DNA of 6,046 nt from Bacteroidota bacterium (GTDB lineage Bacteria; Bacteroidota; Bacteroidia; Flavobacteriales; Flavobacteriaceae). The notes below the pieces were generated by a model. It was not told the DNA's origin, made no database searches, and was given only the letters and a program-made list of their open reading frames with translations. How positions within the stretch are numbered: position 1 is the stretch's first letter; every line of letters starts with the position of its first letter. Below are positions 1-6,045 of this stretch, piece after piece. Where the stretch lies: NCBI GenBank assembly GCA_024278565.1, contig JAJRSY010000016.1, positions 1 to 6,046 on the forward strand, in the 5' to 3' direction. The position numbers and the translations under genes were made by a program.

Positions 1-813
1 GACTTCTTCATCAGGGATATATCGAAGGTGTAATGCAACATTGCCTTGGATATTATTTTTTAAAATCAAGTGCTCATATTTCGAAAAATCATCCTTCCAT
101 TCCTTTCCAGCAATAACTAACTTTAAGTCAGGAAATCTGGTCAGTATTGACGGCATGGCATTTAAAAGCAAGTCAAGTCCCTTTACCTTCTTAATCTGTC
201 CGAAAAAAAGGAGGATTGGGCTACCTGTCGGCAAACCAAGCTTTTCTCTTGCCTCCTGCCTAGATGGGCCAACCGGTATCGAACTGAGATAATTTCCATG
301 GGGGATAATCGAAATTTTCCGGGCAGGAACCTGAACGTTTCTCATTAATTCAGTTCTACTCACTCTATTATGAACAATTATTTTATCAGATCTTGACAGA
401 ATTCTTCTGGCAGCATGTACCGAAGTAGGTCCAGCAAAACTCTCGGCATCATGTACGGTTAGTACTATTTTCAGCGCAAAAAATCGTGCCAAGTAGATGC
501 ACACTTCCTCTATTATAGTATAATGAAAAAAGTGATAATGAACGAGTTGAGTGTGATTTCTTTTTACATTCAATAGTGTTTTGAACAAACAAATGAAGAA
601 CCTAACTCCCCGAACTACTTTATGCGTATTTCCCCATATTTTTTCAAAGGTAATCTTTACCTCAAAAGGTATTTTTTGAGGCACACTTGTTCGGTCACAA
701 GTATATAACGTAATGTCAGCACCCGCATCAACGAGTCCGCGTGCCAAGTCAAAATCGTAATAATTCATTCCCCCATGCCCGCCCACAGGCTCAACAATAG
801 CTACCTTCATCAT
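1..813 (-). CDS. Glycosyltransferase, GT4-like (GT-B fold), partial at 3' end
   Basis: This is the N-terminal 271 residues of a cytoplasmic or membrane-associated glycosyltransferase that would transfer a sugar from an activated nucleotide donor to the lipid-linked repeat unit. Numbering from the second Met, residues 1-36 form the first Rossmann strand and glycine loop (EPVGGHGGMNYYDFDLARGL), TVHD at 118-121 is the usual end of an N-domain strand, and IPHGNY at 169-174 leads into the C-domain. There FFGQIKKVKGLDLLL at 202-216 and LVIAGK at 231-236 are typical of GT4 enzymes. The window edge cuts the gene at YIPDEEV, just before the expected E-x7-E donor-binding motif, so about 100 residues should follow outside. 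Two tandem ATG codons (811-813 and 808-810) are possible starts and neither has a clear Shine-Dalgarno. The start lies 2 bases after the sulfotransferase stop, suggesting translational coupling. The exact sugar cannot be told. Confidence 0.9.
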   Translation of the reverse strand, partial: MMKVAIVEPVGGHGGMNYYDFDLARGLVDAGADITLYTCDRTSVPQKIPFEVKITFEKIWGNTHKVVRGVRFFICLFKTLLNVKRNHTQLVHYHFFHYTIIEEVCIYLARFFALKIVLTVHDAESFAGPTSVHAARRILSRSDKIIVHNRVSRTELMRNVQVPARKISIIPHGNYLSSIPVGPSRQEAREKLGLPTGSPILLFFGQIKKVKGLDLLLNAMPSILTRFPDLKLVIAGKEWKDDFSKYEHLILKNNIQGNVALHLRYIPDEEV

Positions 814-815
814 GC

Positions 816-1691
816 TCAAGCGGTCAAGGTCCACGCGCTAAGATCCCTGCCAATAAAATCCGAAAGTTTGAGGATATCTTTTTTATAAAAATTAACTAAA
901 TATTTTCGGGTCTCTGGCGAGAGTTCGGGCTTCTTTTCTTTTATCAAAAAGAAATTTTTTATTGTATCCAACGATGTTACAGGAATAACAGACCTACCTG
1001 CTGAACGTAAAAGTTTTATTGAGTACAAACTGCGCACAATGCGATTCCGTGGCCTTCGATAGACGTTATATTGTTTTTCACTATCAAGAGGAATATGCGG
1101 ATCAATTTCAAGAAACTCACAAACCGAAGCCATCACAGAGGAATTATTATTTTTAAGGTCTTCTGAGAGAAAAATCTTAACCTTTTCAAACCCAAAGGAA
1201 TCAACATATCGTTTTACCTGATGAAAATAAATCCCAAGTTCGACTACCTGTTGATAATATAAATGAAGTAAAGGACTCGACGACCTTTTATATATGACAT
1301 CTTCAAAAGAAGAAGAAATAAAACCTAGTCTATGGTCCATCAAATAGTGCGAAAATCCTCTTTCAACAGGATCACGTAGAAGAATAATTACTTTAGCGTT
1401 AGGGACACTGTTTTTTATTCGTGCAGAAACATTCTTATAAAATAGATAAGAAACGCTGGCCTCACCAACAATTTTTTCATTTTGAACATGATCAAACAGA
1501 GATTCGTATTCATTCAGGCTGGTCACGTTAGATGTTGTATAATACAGGTTCTGTCTTTGTATATATGGATATGAAAAATAATTAGGTTCTTTAACCGGAC
1601 ACATATATACGTCCGGATGACCTGTTAAATAATAAAACAATGAAGTTGTTCCTGATTTAGGAGCTCCTACTAAAAAAAAATTAGGAAACAT
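816..1691 (-). CDS. PAPS-dependent sulfotransferase
   Basis: The 291-residue protein should move sulfate from 3'-phosphoadenosine-5'-phosphosulfate to a hydroxyl or amino group, here most likely on a sugar of the cluster's glycan. The 5'-phosphosulfate loop is GAPKSGTTSL at residues 9-18 (Lys12 is the usual catalytic lysine). KEPNYFS at 34-40 and GEAS at 76-79 match conserved positions of heparan-type sulfotransferases, and the 3'-phosphate site RDPVERGFSHY is at 106-116 (Arg106, Ser114). Length is normal for the family and no membrane segment is obvious, so it is probably cytoplasmic. The ATG start has AGAAGAG about 8 bases upstream as a plausible ribosome site. A run of nine T in codons 4-7 makes the 5' end prone to slippage. 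The family is seen directly; a glycan substrate is inferred from the neighbours, and the acceptor sugar is unknown. Confidence 0.93.
   Translation of the reverse strand: MFPNFFLVGAPKSGTTSLFYYLTGHPDVYMCPVKEPNYFSYPYIQRQNLYYTTSNVTSLNEYESLFDHVQNEKIVGEASVSYLFYKNVSARIKNSVPNAKVIILLRDPVERGFSHYLMDHRLGFISSSFEDVIYKRSSSPLLHLYYQQVVELGIYFHQVKRYVDSFGFEKVKIFLSEDLKNNNSSVMASVCEFLEIDPHIPLDSEKQYNVYRRPRNRIVRSLYSIKLLRSAGRSVIPVTSLDTIKNFFLIKEKKPELSPETRKYLVNFYKKDILKLSDFIGRDLSAWTLTA
1672..1680 (-). repeat. T9 homopolymer tract at start of sulfotransferase
   Basis: The plus strand carries nine A in a row, read as nine T in codons 4-7 of the sulfotransferase, just before its PAPS loop. Losing one T puts a TAG directly after codon 6. 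Gaining one T gives a stop a few codons later (AGT AGG AGC TCC TAA). The tract is seen directly; a role in phase variation is inference, since a run this long is not rare at this base composition. Confidence 0.6.
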
Positions 1692-1779
1692 AAAATACTC
1701 TTCTCAAATTAAGTCTATTTAAAACTTGTAAAAATTTAAAATACACCTTCTGCCATGATACATATGGAATATGGATTAA

Positions 1780-2670
1780 TTACTGAAAAAAATTTACGTA
1801 CCTTTTTTCAGTTAAAAAACGTAAAAATAATAGAATAAGTATAAACCATAAAGGTAATATTTCTTGAAGAAGCCCTCCTCGTATACAAATTATTAAATAC
1901 TGAAGGACAAAAGAATATGTAACTATATTATACGGCGTAAACTCCGCCAACATCTTTCTATAAAAACAATGAAGGACCATACCGCACAAACACATAAAGA
2001 CCAGGATGCCAACGACCCCAAAATCTAAATATAGCCCCCCAAGCAGTGAAGGGGTAAACCCGCCACCGACAAAATACATATTAAACATATCTTTTAGCAC
2101 CAACCCATATGCAAGCTGCTCCCCTGGTAATACTGAATAAAAGGCATTCAATAAAAGTTGCCCTTTAAAAAAAGGAAAATTTGACGGAACATTAGCAATA
2201 ATGATACTTAATGCATTTGCAGGATTACTAATCTCGACCAAAACCTTATACAACCAAGCACCAGGGTAAAAAATTCCAGATGTTGCACGCAGTGCACCTA
2301 GAATAGAAAACAATAAAAATGAAATCGACCCAATTATGCAAAGAGAATAATAAGTCAAAGGTCGAATTAAATAATTGTATGTTATAAGTAATATCAAAAA
2401 CATTGTTACGATTGGTCCCCGGTAAGCACCAAGGGCCACTGTAACCAGCCCAATAGCGACAAGAAAGTTACCCAGCATCACCTTCTTTGCATCATAGCAA
2501 TACTTCCACCTGTAAACTATCAAAAGGACTGTAAAGAGAGGCATGGTTTTGTACATATAATAGAGCCACCCGCCTGTTTTTTTGACCATTAGAGTTCGAG
2601 TTGTTTCTACATCTGAAGCAATAAGCGGAATACCGGCCTTATAAAAAACGAGCACCGAGAAGAACAGCAT
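1780..2670 (-). CDS. C-terminal fragment of Wzy-like polymerase (downstream of TAG)
   Basis: This 296-residue frame, if started at its first ATG (codon 126 of the whole gene), would be a membrane protein of roughly eight segments holding most conserved polymerase positions: GIPLIASD, the YRG motif, LPGEQ and GFTPSLLGGLYLDFG. The ATG lies inside a hydrophobic segment that begins upstream (FPLLLIGFCL) and has no ribosome site in front, so separate translation from it looks unlikely. No better in-frame start lies between the TAG and this ATG; a GTG just after an AGAGGG run is out of frame. It ends in TAA, 88 bases before the sulfotransferase ATG, and that spacer shows no convincing hairpin terminator. 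Confidence 0.7.
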   Translation of the reverse strand: MLFFSVLVFYKAGIPLIASDVETTRTLMVKKTGGWLYYMYKTMPLFTVLLIVYRWKYCYDAKKVMLGNFLVAIGLVTVALGAYRGPIVTMFLILLITYNYLIRPLTYYSLCIIGSISFLLFSILGALRATSGIFYPGAWLYKVLVEISNPANALSIIIANVPSNFPFFKGQLLLNAFYSVLPGEQLAYGLVLKDMFNMYFVGGGFTPSLLGGLYLDFGVVGILVFMCLCGMVLHCFYRKMLAEFTPYNIVTYSFVLQYLIICIRGGLLQEILPLWFILILLFLRFLTEKRYVNFFQ

Positions 2671-2718
2671 TAAGCAAAAGCCAATTAAAAGAAGCGGAAA
2701 CTCTGCTTCACGTTCCCT

Positions 2719-2721
2719 CTA
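2719..2721 (-). other. In-frame amber codon (TAG) inside the polymerase gene
   Basis: The codon sits between VESF and REREAEF in a soluble loop before the fourth hydrophobic segment. A single base change from CAG, AAG or GAG would produce it, and Gln, Lys or Glu would all suit such a charged loop. The four complete genes in the window end in TGA (three) or TAA (one); none uses TAG as its normal stop. Confidence 0.8.
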
Positions 2722-3045
2722 AAAGGACTCCACAGCTTGAGCTTTGGCAGGGCTATAAATTTTCTCCGCAAAAAGAAGCCCACAAAAATACCCGCCTAGA
2801 CCTAAAAAATAATAAAAATACTGTTCAGCAGGAATAGAAAGGCTATGTGGGGACAGTTCAAATGAACCAACGGAATAAATAAAAGCATAGGCCATGGGAA
2901 ACGCTACAGCTGGAGAGAAAACATCTACTTTGCTGCTCCGCCCTCCATCTAAAGGTCTTCCCTGCTGACGTCTTTTCAATACAACAAACGGCACACAGGC
3001 AGCAAGAAACAACAAAAGACTGAGTATTACTTTATAAGAAATCAT
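2719..3045 (-). CDS. N-terminal fragment of Wzy-like polymerase (ends at TAG)
   Basis: This 108-residue reading frame is the front of the interrupted polymerase. It shows three hydrophobic segments, at about residues 5-23, 46-62 and 77-95, with a basic, polar loop (KRRQQGRPLDGGRSSK) between the first two. The sequence SPAVAFPMAYAFIYSVGSF is the kind of second-segment start seen in oligosaccharide repeat unit polymerases. The ATG at 3043-3045 has no strong Shine-Dalgarno. It lies 52 bases after the pyruvyltransferase stop. Alone this piece would not be expected to polymerise anything, because the conserved loops lie in the other part. Confidence 0.65.
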   Translation of the reverse strand: MISYKVILSLLLFLAACVPFVVLKRRQQGRPLDGGRSSKVDVFSPAVAFPMAYAFIYSVGSFELSPHSLSIPAEQYFYYFLGLGGYFCGLLFAEKIYSPAKAQAVESF

Positions 3046-3097
3046 TCATAATGGATAAGGTCAAATTGAATGCAGCGTTACCGTGTACTAATAATAA

Positions 3098-4237
3098 TCA
3101 CAGTAAGGTTGCAAGCATACCGCTAAACTGCTTCCTGGCAATAAGATGCTCCCCTGCCTCCACTGGTCGCAAGTTAAGTGAAGTAGTCGTAAATTGTAAC
3201 ATCTTTTTTTTCAAATCCTTTTCCCAATCTTTCCGCGTTAAATTCACAAGGGACGCTGGACCAAACATATGCATTGCAAACTGTTTTGATTTGCCAGAGA
3301 TTGACAAGGCCAAACAGTCTTTTCCCGCAAGATGTCCAACAACAAGCGGATGATAACGCATGGAAATAATTTTATCGCTTAACCATAAAAACTTCTTCTT
3401 TTGCTCATAGGTTACATCTTTTACAAGCAGAACATTTTTTTTTTGCTGCCCTGGCAATCTATCATAAAATAACTGGTGGGTGCGGTTATCGTCTCTTAAG
3501 CCTGACTCCTGCATAGGTAACAACAAGATTGCATATCCAGCATCAATAAAGGTAACTATACTTTCGCTAAGTATGTCTAAAAAATTACTTTCTACAAAAA
3601 CACCAGTTTTCCTAAATGAAGTTTCCATCAAACAAAAAACAACCGTTGGTTTTTTGTTTGACGGGAGCATTGTCTCATGCGGAACGAAGCTAACTAACCA
3701 TGCTGGGTCAAAAACTGATTTTATTTTTCTCTGTTGCAACCGGCCACCAATCTGGCAGGCCCAATCAATAGATTTATGATCTCGCAAATAAATAGAAAAA
3801 CAAGTGTAAAAAATATATCTGGCAATACTACGGCTTACCCAAGATGATAACTCTTCGATTCCACAACCATAAATAACTAGCCTTCTCCTAAAAAATTGGG
3901 CAGCAAATGCTACCTTCAGAGGTCCGAACAAATTTTTATATCCTCTGTCGACCTTATCAAAAAAAATTGTTCCGCCACCAAATAAAATAACATCCGCCCG
4001 CCTGACAACTTGAACAAGATCACTCAAAGCATTTATTTTACTTTTAAGCCCACCTCCTCTTATTGTTCTCTTTTCAATATGCATCCCAGGGGGGACCGAG
4101 CACTCTATCGCAGTACCACCAAAACTAAGGATAGAGACTTCAATGCCGCTCGGCAACGCATGGAGAACCCCCTCAAGCATAAGTTCATCACCAAAATTAC
4201 CCGCCCCATAATAGCCGACCAAGACGATACTCTTCAT
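3098..4237 (-). CDS. Polysaccharide pyruvyltransferase family protein (CsaB/WcaK-like)
   Basis: This 379-residue protein belongs to the family that transfers the enolpyruvyl group of phosphoenolpyruvate to a sugar, making an acidic pyruvate ketal. The N-terminal motif GYYGAGNFGDELML at residues 8-21 is a near-textbook start for this family. VILFGGGTIFF at 83-93 is the glycine-rich strand-loop, and SMRYHPLVVGHLAG at 292-305 followed by SISGKSKQF is the conserved C-terminal R-x-H region with its lysine loop. There is no signal peptide or membrane segment, so it acts in the cytoplasm. The ATG overlaps the flippase stop as ATGA, which fixes the start and implies translational coupling. Pyruvyl transfer is the usual role, but some members of this fold have other acceptors. 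An A10 run near codon 265 and runs of eight T or A elsewhere are possible slippage points. Confidence 0.92.
   Translation of the reverse strand: MKSIVLVGYYGAGNFGDELMLEGVLHALPSGIEVSILSFGGTAIECSVPPGMHIEKRTIRGGGLKSKINALSDLVQVVRRADVILFGGGTIFFDKVDRGYKNLFGPLKVAFAAQFFRRRLVIYGCGIEELSSWVSRSIARYIFYTCFSIYLRDHKSIDWACQIGGRLQQRKIKSVFDPAWLVSFVPHETMLPSNKKPTVVFCLMETSFRKTGVFVESNFLDILSESIVTFIDAGYAILLLPMQESGLRDDNRTHQLFYDRLPGQQKKNVLLVKDVTYEQKKKFLWLSDKIISMRYHPLVVGHLAGKDCLALSISGKSKQFAMHMFGPASLVNLTRKDWEKDLKKKMLQFTTTSLNLRPVEAGEHLIARKQFSGMLATLL
3435..3444 (-). repeat. A10 homopolymer tract in pyruvyltransferase gene
   Basis: Ten T on the plus strand are read as ten A in codons for QQKKN, near residue 265. A one-base loss gives a stop after four more codons (ATG TTC TGC TTG TAA), and a one-base gain gives a stop about nine codons later, so either change removes the conserved R-x-H region. 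Runs this long also favour RNA polymerase slippage. Function is inference only. Confidence 0.55.
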
Positions 4238-5481
4238 AACACAATTGTCTCTTTTGAGAAAAAATGTAGCGACATAACGGCAAGCACAATCGACTTGAGA
4301 GTAAAAACAAACAAAATAATTATAGCCATTTCATATTCGGTTAAAGAAAAATTACTCATTAACACAACAAGAAATAAGTAGAGAAAAACTGTTCCATAAC
4401 TTATCCATTGCAAATATTTTTCATAACCCGCCATCATAATAAAACTTCCGAGAGTTCCAAATGACGAGTTAATTGCATACGATAAACAAAGGACGACCAA
4501 TGATTTTTTTATGCCAACATATTCACTCCCAAACAAACAAAGAATCTTATCTGAAAAAATAATAATTACCAAACAGACAAAAAATGAAATCACAACGCTA
4601 CATAGAAAACTAATGAAAATTGACTTCTGTAAAGTTTTTTTATCTTTTTCAAAAGATTGAACAGCAAATTTAGGTGCAAATATAGAATTCACAGCAACAG
4701 ATACAAATATAACCACAATAGATATTCTATTAATTGCATTAAATTTTGCGATACTAGCCGGATCAGACAATATCCCTAAAAAGAAAACTCCTCCCCAATT
4801 AAAAATAACAGCACTTGTTGATATAGCCATAAACGGAATACTAAACCGAGGGGTATTTAAAACAGCTCGATTAACGTTTTCAACAGTTAATATTCTTTTC
4901 CTTACTACAAAGAACAACGCGAAAAAACATAAGAACACAGAGATGCCATAAAGTATTTCCAACCTGTCTATAAAAAATAAAAAATTGGTCACAGAAAGCA
5001 GTAAAAAAACACATGGTATCGAGGCGTTTTGTAAGAGTTGAGATAGACCAGGTCGTTGCAACGACTTTAGCATTTCTGTGTTTAAGAAAAAGAATGAGAA
5101 TAAGGGAATGATCAAAATAGCCACATAAATATATTCAACGCCAATATTCAGCTTAACCGGCAACAACTGCGCAAAGATGAATAAAGAAAAACCAACCAAG
5201 ATACCACCAGTCAAAACAGTTAGAAATAAACGTTTCACAATAGTGAGCAAGGCAAGCTGCGACTTCTGCTTATACGCTATCGCCATGTACTTTACTGCCA
5301 ACTGGTCCGTCCCCCCTCTTGCCAGCACAGACAATATTGTTATCATACTGATAAAGTAAAAGCAATCTCCCGCAGGCTTCATTGCCACTGTTCTTGAAAT
5401 ATAAACATGAAAAACGAAGGCGAATATTGCTCCAACTCCTTTCAAAAAGAGTACTGTAACTATCTTAAAAAGTGTTTTCAT
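4234..5481 (-). CDS. Wzx-like polysaccharide flippase (MATE/MOP superfamily)
   Basis: This 415-residue, very hydrophobic protein has about 12 membrane segments and should flip the lipid-linked repeat unit across the inner membrane. The opening LFKIVTVLFLKGVGAIFAFVFHVYISRTV, broken here as LFKIVTVLFLK and GVGAIFAFVF, is typical of Wzx proteins. So are ARGGTDQLAVKY at 54-65 and, at 313-355, the pattern LFGSEY, a hydrophobic stretch with YAIN, then MMAGYEK. I chose the ATG at 5479-5481 because it falls right before the first membrane segment. A TTG at 5512-5514, in frame and preceded directly by TAG, would add 11 residues and is the alternative. Neither has a strong Shine-Dalgarno, although GAGA lies about 6 bases before the TTG. 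It is the first intact gene of the cluster here, and its TGA overlaps the next ATG. Its substrate specificity cannot be read from sequence. Confidence 0.92.
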   Translation of the reverse strand: MKTLFKIVTVLFLKGVGAIFAFVFHVYISRTVAMKPAGDCFYFISMITILSVLARGGTDQLAVKYMAIAYKQKSQLALLTIVKRLFLTVLTGGILVGFSLFIFAQLLPVKLNIGVEYIYVAILIIPLFSFFFLNTEMLKSLQRPGLSQLLQNASIPCVFLLLSVTNFLFFIDRLEILYGISVFLCFFALFFVVRKRILTVENVNRAVLNTPRFSIPFMAISTSAVIFNWGGVFFLGILSDPASIAKFNAINRISIVVIFVSVAVNSIFAPKFAVQSFEKDKKTLQKSIFISFLCSVVISFFVCLVIIIFSDKILCLFGSEYVGIKKSLVVLCLSYAINSSFGTLGSFIMMAGYEKYLQWISYGTVFLYLFLVVLMSNFSLTEYEMAIIILFVFTLKSIVLAVMSLHFFSKETIVL

Positions 5482-5532
5482 ATAAATGACTATTGAAGTT
5501 GAAACCGAGCCCAACTATCGTCTCATAATCCC

Positions 5533-5876
5533 CCATTGACACGAGGAAGAGCACCGAAGAATTGTACGCGCGTAAAACCACTCAAAAACATAAAAAACAA
5601 TGCGTCTTCAATCCAACCAACAAGGCTTACAAGGCGACCTGAACGCGTATAAAGACCATTGCTCAATCATGCGGCAAACAACAAAGATTTTGTTTTTTTT
5701 AACAGCCTCAGCAATCAGTACCAAAGGGTGGGGGGAAGTCGCTGGTATAAATATTACGCAGAAAAAAAACACCATCCTCTTTGTTCGGACAACTACGTGA
5801 CCATGCGGCTATGATAGTGCTCGCACCGGAAACATGTCAAAAACCAAAAAACCGCTCACCTGCACACCATTGACAC
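5533..5876. repeat. Pair of direct CCATTGACAC repeats, each followed by a CGCG palindrome
   Basis: CCATTGACAC occurs at 5533-5542 and again at 5867-5876. Each copy is followed some 18-22 bases later by a CGCG-centred palindrome (TACGCGCGTA at 5565-5574; ACGCGT at 5895-5900). A further ACGCGT is at 5643-5648. They could be regulator sites or traces of a duplication. A 10-base repeat in about 530 bases may also be chance. Confidence 0.25.
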
Positions 5877-6045
5877 TTCTGGCTCTTCCGGTAAACGCGT
5901 ACCTAAAAATTAAGGGATTGAAAACAGCAGCAGTAACCATCTGGAACAATGATGATTTTATGCCTTCCTAAGAGGTAAGCTTGGCTACTAAAGTTAACTG
6001 CAGTTTCGATATTTTCCCTTTAATGGAAGTGCAATAACCGTACTG
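5608..6045 (-). pseudogene. Possible decayed BY-kinase/ParA-type ATPase remnant
   Basis: One minus-strand frame runs from 6045 to a TGA at 5608-5610 with only two stops inside, both TAG (5968-5970 and 5809-5811). Its later part, CVIFIPATSPHPLVLIAEAV followed by KKNKIFVVCRM, resembles the stretch after the second aspartate motif of bacterial tyrosine kinases of the CpsD/Wzc type (hydrophobic strand, DTPP, DA-LA, VD, LLVVR). In the other two frames near 6044-5950, TVIALPLKGK and then TAVNFSSQAYLLGRHKIIIV can be joined by removing one base, which resembles the Walker A region of such kinases (GEGKST-AVN, then G-K-LLID). Key residues are missing and several frameshifts are needed, so the gene would be dead. 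This is eye-matching only; chance resemblance is quite possible. Confidence 0.2.
5811..5840 (-). promoter_or_regulatory. Sigma-70-like promoter facing the polysaccharide genes
   Basis: On the minus strand a perfect -35 box TTGACA (5835-5840) is followed after 18 bases by TATCAT (5811-5816), one mismatch from the -10 consensus. Transcription would start near 5804, giving a leader of about 290-320 bases before the flippase. No extended -10 (TG) is seen. It is the best promoter-like match I found by eye in the window, but it has not been scored against the whole sequence. Confidence 0.4.

Larger units (their letters stand above)
1780..3045 (-). pseudogene. Wzy-like oligosaccharide repeat unit polymerase, interrupted by in-frame TAG
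   Basis: Read as one 421-codon frame, this region gives a complete multi-pass polymerase of the O-antigen/oligosaccharide repeat unit polymerase type, which joins lipid-linked repeat units on the outer face of the inner membrane. The only break is TAG at codon 109 (2719-2721). The frame on either side is the same, and the 16 codons between the TAG and the next ATG are open and protein-like (REREAEF, then a hydrophobic segment). Family features lie on both sides: FSPAVAFPMAY in the N-terminal part, then GIPLIASDVETTRT at 138-151, YRG at 208-210, LPGEQ at 306-310 and GFTPSLLGGLYLDFGVVG near 329-346. Total length is normal for Wzy. The break may be a true nonsense mutation, a sequencing error, or a codon read through by an amber suppressor. 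No gene symbol is given because Wzy proteins are too diverse. Confidence 0.75.

Noticed and set aside
1692..1779. Spacer between polymerase and sulfotransferase as a site for a promoter or terminator
   Set aside because: It has a short CATAT-TCC-ATATG inverted repeat and a loose TTTACA/TAATTT pair with poor spacing, but nothing better than expected in AT-rich DNA.
2719..3045. N-terminal polymerase piece as an independent small membrane protein
   Set aside because: It reads directly into the downstream polymerase frame with no frameshift and matches the expected N-terminus of that family, so an interrupted gene is the simpler view.
3051..3353. Plus-strand 100-codon open frame opposite the pyruvyltransferase end
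   Set aside because: It mirrors the conserved C-terminal part of the pyruvyltransferase and has no features of its own. Similar frames at 41-292, 3480-3779 and 5177-5359 were dropped for the same reason.
4010..4381. Plus-strand 123-codon open frame opposite the pyruvyltransferase and flippase
   Set aside because: It lies across two well-supported minus-strand genes and shows no domain; it is the shadow of their coding sequence.
5680..5700. Plus-strand AACAAA-GAT-TTTGTT hairpin followed by a T run, like a terminator
   Set aside because: The stem is six pairs with one G-C, too weak, and no plus-strand gene ends before it.
5600..5800. Plus-strand 66-codon open frame in the leader region
   Set aside because: It has no ribosome site, no recognisable family or membrane pattern, and overlaps the more protein-like minus-strand frame.
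5544..5889. GGAAGAGC and its inverse GCTCTTCC as possible ends of a mobile element
   Set aside because: An 8-base inverted match within 500 bases is expected by chance, the similarity does not extend, and no transposase or target duplication is seen.
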